Shown here: one piece after another, positions 44,426 to 50,762 of the stretch
Position numbering within the stretch: the stretch's first letter is position 1
How the letters are laid out: the number at the start of each line of letters is the position of its first letter
Source: Sulfurimonas sp.
Lineage (GTDB): Bacteria; Campylobacterota; Campylobacteria; Campylobacterales; Sulfurimonadaceae
Direction: 5' to 3'
DNA length: 50,762 nt
NCBI GenBank assembly: GCA_028687935.1
Contig: JAQTZE010000016.1
Span: 1 to 50,762 of the forward strand
The notes under the pieces: model-generated
Database searches by the model: none
Seen by the model: only the letters and a program-made list of their open reading frames with translations
What the model was told of the DNA's origin: nothing
Program-made: the position numbers and the translations under genes

Positions 44426-45162
44426 CACAACATGATGATTTAAGATTTGGATGTGAGTTTGAATTTTATCCGAATATAATGTTAGAAGATGAAATAATTG
44501 ATTCTCTTGAGAGTGTTTTAAAATCTGGTGCATTGTTAAAATTGCATCTGGATAGTAATGATGATGAAAATATGAACTATAAAAATGAGCCATCTCTTAG
44601 AGCTAGAATAGGTAAAGAAATTACAACACCTATTTGTTCTTATGAAGATTTGAGATATTATATTTATACTATTTGTAAAATAGTTGATAATAGTGGTGAA
44701 ACCAATGAAGATACGGGATTTCATATACATATCTCTACAGTAGACACGAGCACAGAAGTGGACTTTTACAAGTTTATGCTTTTATGCGATAAATCTTTAC
44801 TACTCAGTAATTGGGGAAAAAGAAATGGCTATTGTTTAAATGTGATGGATGTATTAACCACTCTTGACATGGAAGAAGCAAAAAAACTCAAAAATAAAAA
44901 AGGAAGAGTTTGGAATCTTGAAAAAAGAAAAGAAAAAGGAATGATAAATCATATTGAGATACGTACAATGGGTGGCACGAACTATCAAAGAAAACCTGAA
45001 CAAATTTTAAGAGAACTAGATCAATTTATTGATATATTTAAACGATGTATTAAAAATACAAATCAAGATGAAGAGTACAAAATAATTTTGCAAAAACATA
45101 TGGAAGTTGTCAAGACAGCACCAAAAAAACGAAGAGAAAAATTTTTACAAATTATTAGTTAG
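44422..45162 (+). CDS. amidoligase family protein (glutamine-synthetase-like fold)
   Basis: The protein is 246 residues. Family marks are RFGCEFEFYP at the N-terminus (E-x-E metal ligands), GKEITTPICSYEDLRYYIY, TGFHIHIS (the GxHxH motif), and INHIEIRTMGGTNYQRKPEQ (E-x-R and NY). Putative amidoligases are COOH-NH2 ligases predicted to form amide bonds on peptides or amino acids using ATP. Pairing with GGCT genes has been reported for the family, where one enzyme may make and the other remove a gamma-glutamyl-type linkage. The substrate is unknown. It starts with GTG in the upstream stop region. Confidence 0.75.
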   Translation: MTQHDDLRFGCEFEFYPNIMLEDEIIDSLESVLKSGALLKLHLDSNDDENMNYKNEPSLRARIGKEITTPICSYEDLRYYIYTICKIVDNSGETNEDTGFHIHISTVDTSTEVDFYKFMLLCDKSLLLSNWGKRNGYCLNVMDVLTTLDMEEAKKLKNKKGRVWNLEKRKEKGMINHIEIRTMGGTNYQRKPEQILRELDQFIDIFKRCIKNTNQDEEYKIILQKHMEVVKTAPKKRREKFLQIIS

Positions 45163-45191
45163 ATTTAAAAAATAGAAGGAATAATCACAAA

Positions 45192-46322
45192 ATGAAAATC
45201 GGAATCCTAACCCTACCAATAGCCGAAAACTATGGTGGGATTTTACAGGCGATAGCTCTTTATAGGCTTTTGGACAAAGAGGGGCATGATGTGACTTTGA
45301 TATACAAAGCATATAACGCATCATCTAACACCAAGTGGTGGAAAGAGATAATCAAAAACATACTTTTAAGTATTCCTTTTCAAGACTTCAAAAACCTAAA
45401 AGCCAACAAAAAAGCAAACAAAGAAAGAGATGAAAGAGCAGTACTTCATAGAGCTTTTATAGAAAAAGAGATATTTAAAATAAGTAAAAATTTATACACA
45501 AAACAAGACTTAGAGATTTTTGCTCAGGATGAAAGGTTTGATGCTATAGTTGTAGGAAGTGATCAAGTCTGGAGAAAATCATACATGGGCGGCATCTTCT
45601 ACCAAAACTATTTTTTAGACTTTATAAAAAACAGTGACACGAAAAAGATAGCTTTTTCGGCATCTTTTGGAAAAGACATTTGGGAGGGTGAAACTGACCA
45701 CAAAGCTATAGCAAAACTTCTTCAAGAGTTTAGCGCTGTATCTACTAGAGAGCTCTCAGGTGTCTCCGTGTGCAAAGAGAGTTTTGGATTTGAGAGTGCA
45801 AAACATACACTAGACCCGACGCTGCTCATAGGAAAAGAGTTCTATCTAGATATGATCTCAAAGTACGACACTTCCACTATCTCAAAACGCGGACTTCTCA
45901 CCTATGTACTAGATGAAGCAGAAGAGAAAAAAGAGATAATAGAGTACGTACAAAAAGAACTAAACATAGACAAAACAAGCCACCTAAAAGGCTTCAATGA
46001 GACACATACTACATACACAGTACCACAGTGGATAGCATCGTTTGCAAACGCGGACACAGTAGTTACAGACTCATTTCACGGGATGGCTTTTTCTATCATC
46101 TTTGAGAAAAACTTTGTAGTCATAGGAAACCATGGTAGAGGGCTAGATAGGTTTGTGTCCTTGTTGGGACTGTTGGGCTTAGAAGAGAGACTTGTGTTTG
46201 ATGTGAAAGACTTAGAGGGCAAAGAGCTTGGAAGTATTGACTATGGTAGAGTAAATGTGGTTTTGGAAGATAAGAAGAAAAAGTCTTTGGAATTTTTAAT
46301 GGGAGCCTTAGCTAATGAATAA
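45192..46322 (+). CDS. polysaccharide pyruvyl transferase family protein
   Basis: The protein is 376 residues. It begins MKIGILTLPIAENYGGILQA, with the NYGG motif of the family, then has AIVVGSDQVWR, SFGKDIW, VSTRELSGV and the late donor-site VVTDSFHGMAFSIIF (about residues 290-304). Family members add a pyruvate ketal from PEP to sugars, although some are sulfur-sugar or other transferases. The partner FrhB-type protein is two genes upstream as part of a fusion. The stop overlaps the next glycosyltransferase by 8 bp. Confidence 0.86.
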   Translation: MKIGILTLPIAENYGGILQAIALYRLLDKEGHDVTLIYKAYNASSNTKWWKEIIKNILLSIPFQDFKNLKANKKANKERDERAVLHRAFIEKEIFKISKNLYTKQDLEIFAQDERFDAIVVGSDQVWRKSYMGGIFYQNYFLDFIKNSDTKKIAFSASFGKDIWEGETDHKAIAKLLQEFSAVSTRELSGVSVCKESFGFESAKHTLDPTLLIGKEFYLDMISKYDTSTISKRGLLTYVLDEAEEKKEIIEYVQKELNIDKTSHLKGFNETHTTYTVPQWIASFANADTVVTDSFHGMAFSIIFEKNFVVIGNHGRGLDRFVSLLGLLGLEERLVFDVKDLEGKELGSIDYGRVNVVLEDKKKKSLEFLMGALANE

Positions 46323-47265
46323 CATAAAACCTTACTTTTCAGTAGTAATACCTCTATATAACAAACGACCACATATTAAAAGAAGTGTGTTTTCGGTTTT
46401 AAATCAAACTTATGAAAATTTTGAATTGATTGTTGTTGATGATGGCTCAACTGATGGAAGCTTAGATGAATTAAAAGATATAGAAGATAAAAGACTAAAA
46501 ATATATGAGAAAGAAAATGGAGGGGCTTCAAGTGCTAGAAATTATGGAATCAGAAAAGCCACTGCTAATTATGTAGCTTTTTTAGATGCTGATGATGAGT
46601 GGAATATTGCTTTTTTAGAAACTATAATTAAGATGTATACGAAATTCCCAAATAAAGGAATATATACAACGGCATACGAATTGATAAGTGGTTCACAGAA
46701 AAATATTAATATCATAAAAGGAACAGACGAAATATTTAAACTAGAAGATTATTTTAAAGAATTTGTTAATTTAGGTATATCAATTAATAATTCATCAACA
46801 ACAGTGGTAAGAAAAGATTTATTATTCGTAGCAGGTTTATTTCCTGAACAGTTAAAAAATTTTGAGGATTTTAATGTATGGTTTAAAATTGCATTACTAG
46901 AAGATGTTATTTATAATCAAAGAATACTTTCATATATTCATCTTGATGCAGTTAATAGAAGTAATCATGGAAACAATGCTTATTATTTATTAATATCGTA
47001 TAGTAAATTAGTTATAGATATTGAAAAATTTATTGTTGACCAAAATTTAAAAAGAGGTAATATTGATTTGGTGTTTCAACACGGAGCAGTAGGTATCATG
47101 CGCCAAGCCATAAAAGCAAAAGAATGGAACTTTTTTCAAGTCTTTAAAAAAAGCGAACTATATAACTACATAAATTTTTATCAAAAAATATTTTATATGA
47201 CTAACATTAATAGAATAGGTCTAATAATATATAAAATATTGACTATATTCGGATTAAAAAAATAA
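46315..47265 (+). CDS. glycosyltransferase family 2
   Basis: This 316-residue GT-A enzyme has YFSVVIPLYNKRPHIKRSV, FELIVVDDGSTDGS (donor site), GGASSARNYG and YVAFLDADDEW with the metal-binding DxD, all in the first 105 residues. The C-terminal 150 residues are more variable and probably bind the acceptor. It transfers a sugar from a nucleotide donor to a lipid-linked glycan at the cytoplasmic face. Linkage unknown. It is coupled to genes on both sides by overlap. Confidence 0.9.
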   Translation: MNNIKPYFSVVIPLYNKRPHIKRSVFSVLNQTYENFELIVVDDGSTDGSLDELKDIEDKRLKIYEKENGGASSARNYGIRKATANYVAFLDADDEWNIAFLETIIKMYTKFPNKGIYTTAYELISGSQKNINIIKGTDEIFKLEDYFKEFVNLGISINNSSTTVVRKDLLFVAGLFPEQLKNFEDFNVWFKIALLEDVIYNQRILSYIHLDAVNRSNHGNNAYYLLISYSKLVIDIEKFIVDQNLKRGNIDLVFQHGAVGIMRQAIKAKEWNFFQVFKKSELYNYINFYQKIFYMTNINRIGLIIYKILTIFGLKK

Positions 47266-48317
47266 TGAAAAAAACTAACATACTCCACCTAGTTACAGGT
47301 TTAAGAATGGGCGGTGCTGAAAAAGTTGTGCTTGACTTGGCTACATATACAAATAAAAATGACTTCAACACTTATGTAGTTTCAATGTCAAAACACGATG
47401 AATTATTATCTCAATATTTAGATAATAACATAGATACGACCGTGCTGAAAAAATCAAATTCTTTCAAAGATTTTATCTCTATAATTAAAGAGATAAACAT
47501 ATTTGTACAAGAAAAAAAAATAGCAATAATTCATGCACATATGACACATTCAATAATAGTAGCATCAATTATAAAAATCTTAAATCCATCTTTAAAAATT
47601 GTTTTTACATCGCATAGTTCAAATATTGGCTCAAAACTTAGAGAGATGAGTGTTTGGTTGTTAAAACCATTTAGAGATGTAGATATTCTATTTTCTAAGG
47701 AGTTATTAAACTACTTTTATAAATCAAAGTATGAAGTAATACCCAATGGAATTAAGATAGATACATATGATTTGGATGTCAAAAAAAACGAAAAATTTAC
47801 TTTTATAGCTATTGGACGACTTGAAATTGTTAAAAATCATTTGTTGTTATTAGAAATAGTAAATGAATTAAAAGATAAGTATGATTTTCAACTACAAATT
47901 GTAGGAGATGGTAACTTGCGCAATGAGATTGAAGATAAAATAAAAAAGTATAATTTAGAAGATAAAGTAAAATTACTGGGTTTAAGAATAGATATTCCAA
48001 ATTTGCTTAACCAATCGCACTGCTTGGTTATGCCATCACTTTGGGAAGGTTTACCTATAGTTATACTTGAAGCTGGAGCAAGTAGCTTACCCGTTATATC
48101 CACTCCTGTAGGAAGTATTCCATCTATTATAAATGAACAAAATGGATATTTATCTAATACTGATGATTTTAAACAAAATATGATAAATGTTTTAGATAAT
48201 TATAATCTTGCCAAAAATAAAGGAAAGTTATTTTTTAAAGATATCTCAAGAACTTATTCAATTGATTCTATTACTTCTAAACATGAAAAATTATATAAGA
48301 GCTTATTATCTATATGA
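47265..48317 (+). CDS. glycosyltransferase family 4
   Basis: This 350-residue GT-B enzyme starts with HLVTGLRMGGAEKVVLDLA. The middle is FIAIGRLEIVKNHLLLLE. The donor-binding C-terminal motif is MPSLWEGLPIVILEAGASSL followed by PVISTPVGSIPSII (the EGLPxxxxE retaining motif). Typical of WcaL/PglA-like retaining transferases; the sugar is unknown. It overlaps the polymerase-like gene by 4 bp. Confidence 0.9.
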   Translation: MKKTNILHLVTGLRMGGAEKVVLDLATYTNKNDFNTYVVSMSKHDELLSQYLDNNIDTTVLKKSNSFKDFISIIKEINIFVQEKKIAIIHAHMTHSIIVASIIKILNPSLKIVFTSHSSNIGSKLREMSVWLLKPFRDVDILFSKELLNYFYKSKYEVIPNGIKIDTYDLDVKKNEKFTFIAIGRLEIVKNHLLLLEIVNELKDKYDFQLQIVGDGNLRNEIEDKIKKYNLEDKVKLLGLRIDIPNLLNQSHCLVMPSLWEGLPIVILEAGASSLPVISTPVGSIPSIINEQNGYLSNTDDFKQNMINVLDNYNLAKNKGKLFFKDISRTYSIDSITSKHEKLYKSLLSI

Positions 48318-49402
48318 CTTTAATAATTCCTGATATAAAAATAAATAAATATTGGCTGAGTTATTTTATAGTTAAACTATTTTATATGTTTTTTGCAATA
48401 TTAGTTTATAGTAAGATTACAACATTAGGTGATACAGATAGATATATAAATGGAAATTTATCCCATAGTGCATTTGCTATGATTAGTAATTCAACATCTC
48501 TTATGGATATGCTAGGAGGAATGTCTTCTTTAATATTTGGAACCGTACTTTCTAATGTTCCATTCCTAATACTTTCTTTCTATGGTGTTTATTATTCAGT
48601 TTCTAGATTAAAACTAACAAAAAAACAACTTTTTTTAGTTTTGTTTCTACTTTCATTCCCATCTTTTAGTATATGGACTTCAATAGTTTCAAAAGAAGCT
48701 ATGGGTGTTTTTTTTATGGGCGTTATTTTAGGATATTTGATTGATTTAATGGATGATAAAAATAGAAAAATTAAGTTTATTGAGTATCTTGCTATTTACT
48801 TATTGCTAATATTTAAACCACAATATTTTATAGCAATATTTAGTCTTTGGTCATTTATCAAAATATCATTTTTATTGAATCTACAAGCTAATGGAAAAAG
48901 TATATTATTTTTATTTCATGTTGTAGTGGTTGTAGTTGCCTTTTACTATTTCAGAGAAATGATAAATGATTTATCTTTTATTATGCCAGCACATTTTTCA
49001 CTTTCTTCAGGAAGCACTAGAGAAAATACAATTTGGGTAAACGATTATGATGTCTTTTACAATGCACCTTATGGAATGTTTATAGGCTTTTTTGGTCCAA
49101 CTTTAAGTGAGGTTTTACAAAAACCTATTCAGGGTATTGCATTTATTGAAAGTATAATCATACTTTCATTTTTTTCATTTTTTTTGATAAGAATTGTTTT
49201 AAAGGTGATAAACACATCTAAAATAAATGTTTTTTTAATCGCTATGTTGCTTATGTCGTTATTTTGGCTTTTATTTGTACATTATCCTTTTGGTGTTTTA
49301 AATCCAGGCAGTGCTATAAGATACAGAGAAAACTTCTATGGATTTTTAGTTGTTTTTTTATTTTATTTATATACAAGATATATTCAAAGTAATAGTGTTT
49401 GA
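48314..49402 (+). CDS. polytopic membrane protein, probable O-antigen/EPS polymerase (Wzy-like)
   Basis: This 362-residue protein has about 9-10 hydrophobic helices. It contains a large extracytoplasmic loop around residues 220-265 (FSLSSGSTRENTIWVNDYDVFYNAPYG, seen as SSGSTRENTIW and NDYDVFYNAPYG). Polymerases of the Wzy type share this topology but little sequence, so the call rests on topology and on its place among glycosyltransferases next to a flippase-encoding operon. It could also be an acyltransferase-like membrane protein. Confidence 0.65.
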   Translation: MTLIIPDIKINKYWLSYFIVKLFYMFFAILVYSKITTLGDTDRYINGNLSHSAFAMISNSTSLMDMLGGMSSLIFGTVLSNVPFLILSFYGVYYSVSRLKLTKKQLFLVLFLLSFPSFSIWTSIVSKEAMGVFFMGVILGYLIDLMDDKNRKIKFIEYLAIYLLLIFKPQYFIAIFSLWSFIKISFLLNLQANGKSILFLFHVVVVVVAFYYFREMINDLSFIMPAHFSLSSGSTRENTIWVNDYDVFYNAPYGMFIGFFGPTLSEVLQKPIQGIAFIESIIILSFFSFFLIRIVLKVINTSKINVFLIAMLLMSLFWLLFVHYPFGVLNPGSAIRYRENFYGFLVVFLFYLYTRYIQSNSV

Positions 49403-49421
49403 AACATGGAAGGAAAATCGT

Positions 49422-50534
49422 TTGAGTAAAATAATAATAGTATCTAACACCTCATGGAGTATATTTAATTTTAGATTGGACTTAGCTAGAAGTTTAAAAG
49501 CAAATGGATATGAAGTTGTCATAGTTGCTCCACTTGATGAGTACAGCGAAAGATTTAGCAAAGAGTTTGAATACCATGATATAAAGATGAACAACAAAGG
49601 TACAAATCCAAAAGAAGATATAAAAACTACTATAGGTTTTTATAAGCTTTATAAAATGATAAAGCCTGATATAGTTTTACACTATACGATAAAGCCAAAT
49701 ATTTATGGAACTATAGCTTGTAGTTTGTTGGGTATAAAAACTATAAACAATATTGCAGGTCTTGGAACTCTTTTCATAAAACAAAACTTTGTGACGAAGA
49801 TAGCTAAATGGCTATATAAATACTCACAAAGCAAAGCAGATAAAATATTTTTTCAAAATAGAGATGATTTTGATATGTTTACTGGTGAAAAACTAGTAAC
49901 TATAAAAAAGTGTGACATTTTACCTGGTAGTGGAGTAGATACAAATAGGTTTGTCCCTAGTGAGTATGTAAAAGAAGATGATACTTTTAGGTTTTTACTT
50001 GTTGCTCGTATGCTTTGGGATAAGGGTATCGGTGAGTATGTCGAAGCTTCTAAAATAATTAAAACTAAATATAAAAATGTAGAATTTCAGATGCTCGGTT
50101 TTTTAGATGCAGAAAACAATAGTGCCATATCAAAAAATAAGATGCAAGAGTGGGTAGATGCTGGATATGTAAACTACCTAGGTGTGAGTGATAATGTAAA
50201 AGAGGAGATTACGAAAGTTGATTGTGTTGTACTGCCTTCATTTTACAGAGAAGGAACACCTAGAATACTTTTAGAGAGTGCAAGTATGGCAAAGCCTATC
50301 ATAACGACTGACAATGTCGGATGTCGTGATGTTGTTGATGATGGAGTCAATGGCTATTTATGTGAAGTTAGAAATGCTCAAGACTTGGCTGATAAAATGG
50401 AAATGATGCTAACTTTATCTGAAGATGAAAGAGTAGTAATGGGACAAGCTGGTCGAGTTAAGATGTTGAATGAGTTTGATGAAAAGATAGTTATAGATAA
50501 ATACTTAGAGGCGATAGAAATAGCCTTAGCATAA
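49422..50534 (+). CDS. glycosyltransferase family 4 (PglA-like)
   Basis: This is a 370-residue GT-B enzyme. I chose the TTG at 49422, after AAGGAAAA, because the product then begins SKIIIVSNTSWSIFNFRLDL as in the family; the longer frame from 49350 overlaps the polymerase gene. Other segments are YEVVIVAPLDEYSERF, LHYTIKPNIYGTIACSLLGI, NNIAGLGTLF, VARMLWDKGIGEY and the donor site PSFYREGTPRILLESASMAK. It resembles transferases that extend undecaprenyl-linked glycans. It ends the operon before a double hairpin. Confidence 0.88.
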   Translation: MSKIIIVSNTSWSIFNFRLDLARSLKANGYEVVIVAPLDEYSERFSKEFEYHDIKMNNKGTNPKEDIKTTIGFYKLYKMIKPDIVLHYTIKPNIYGTIACSLLGIKTINNIAGLGTLFIKQNFVTKIAKWLYKYSQSKADKIFFQNRDDFDMFTGEKLVTIKKCDILPGSGVDTNRFVPSEYVKEDDTFRFLLVARMLWDKGIGEYVEASKIIKTKYKNVEFQMLGFLDAENNSAISKNKMQEWVDAGYVNYLGVSDNVKEEITKVDCVVLPSFYREGTPRILLESASMAKPIITTDNVGCRDVVDDGVNGYLCEVRNAQDLADKMEMMLTLSEDERVVMGQAGRVKMLNEFDEKIVIDKYLEAIEIALA

Positions 50535-50537
50535 ATC

Positions 50538-50581
50538 ATTGCATCTCTGATGCAATTGCTCTAAAACTTTAGTTTTAGAGC
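50538..50581. terminator. two perfect hairpins ending the glycan operon
   Basis: Hairpin 1 (50538-50556) has arms ATTGCATC/GATGCAAT with loop TCT. Hairpin 2 (50558-50581) has arms GCTCTAAAAC/GTTTTAGAGC with loop TTTA. Both follow the last stop closely and the second abuts the tandem array. Confidence 0.65.
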
Positions 50582-50582
50582 C

Positions 50583-50762
50583 GCAGTTCCAAATGTAAAC
50601 GCAGTTCCAAATGTAAACGCAGTTCCAAATGTAAACGCAGTTCCAAATGTAAACGCAGTTCCAAATGTAAACGCAGTTCCAAATGTAAACGCAGTTCCAA
50701 ATGTAAACGCAGTTCCAAATGTAAACGCAGTTCCAAATGTAAACGCAGTTCCAAATGTAAAC
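50583..50762. repeat. 18-bp tandem repeat, ten perfect copies, running off the window
   Basis: The unit GCAGTTCCAAATGTAAAC is repeated ten times without a single change and fills the window exactly to its last base. The period is six codons. The plus-strand frame starting at the unit's first base, and all three minus-strand frames, contain no stop within the array. One minus-strand frame would read FTFGTA repeats and end at 50561, but its start lies outside the window, so coding cannot be judged. Each of the nine junctions recreates AAACGCAG, the heptamer over-represented in the rest of the window. Confidence 0.95.

Noticed and set aside
50583..50762. CRISPR array or direct-repeat spacer array
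   Set aside because: Units are head-to-tail with no unique spacers between them.

Overview
The window looks like chromosomal DNA of a Campylobacterota (epsilonproteobacterial) organism, most like Sulfurimonas and its relatives. The inference rests on AT-rich DNA and on gene content typical of that phylum: ccoNOQP followed by a DUF4006 gene and a FixH gene, a DUF507 gene overlapping carA, FliJ-like and MotE-like genes side by side, ThrS with a shortened N-terminus, an AddAB-like pair, and frequent TTG/GTG starts. No database search was possible, so the genus is a guess.

Region 1 (1-30970) is mostly housekeeping. It holds tRNA-Leu and tRNA-Gly (minus strand), ilvD, thrS-infC, an MFS transporter, rdgB, uppP, an aminotransferase-hisZ-purA-fliJ-motE run, DUF507-carA, the cbb3 oxidase operon with accessory genes (including a 29-codon microprotein), addB-addA, a tetraheme cytochrome c-diguanylate cyclase pair (minus strand), rplM-rpsI, and a DUF945/peptide-binding protein/galE run.

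Region 2 (30971-34000) is a plastic junction. It begins with the 3' end of a decayed Fic-like gene, followed by clusters of a palindromic REP-like element around a single-domain Y1 (RAYT-type) transposase gene and a DUF4143-type ATPase gene.

Region 3 (33968-50534) is a surface-polysaccharide locus: an EPS-type MarR regulator, UDP-glucose dehydrogenase, UDP-glucuronate epimerase, flippase, SDR, an F420H2-dehydrogenase-beta/acetyltransferase fusion, polysaccharide pyruvyl transferase, three glycosyltransferases and a polymerase-like membrane protein. Phage-type DNA-binding genes (ORF6N, RhuM) and a wHTH-GGCT/amidoligase cassette interrupt it. The window closes with ten perfect copies of an 18-bp tandem repeat.

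The most striking observations are these. (i) The REP element has invaded the epimerase gene in frame, adding about 126 residues of REP-encoded sequence to an otherwise complete enzyme. (ii) The heptamer AAACGCA/TGCGTTT occurs about 60 times outside the terminal array, roughly tenfold above a composition-based expectation, on both strands. It is absent from the last 7 kb of glycan genes, yet it is regenerated at every junction of the terminal array. (iii) A winged-helix-GGCT fusion overlaps an amidoligase gene, with a 25-bp direct repeat upstream; this may be a regulated amide-bond making and breaking system. (iv) A RhuM-type gene sits between two 92%-identical copies of the epimerase gene's 3' end.
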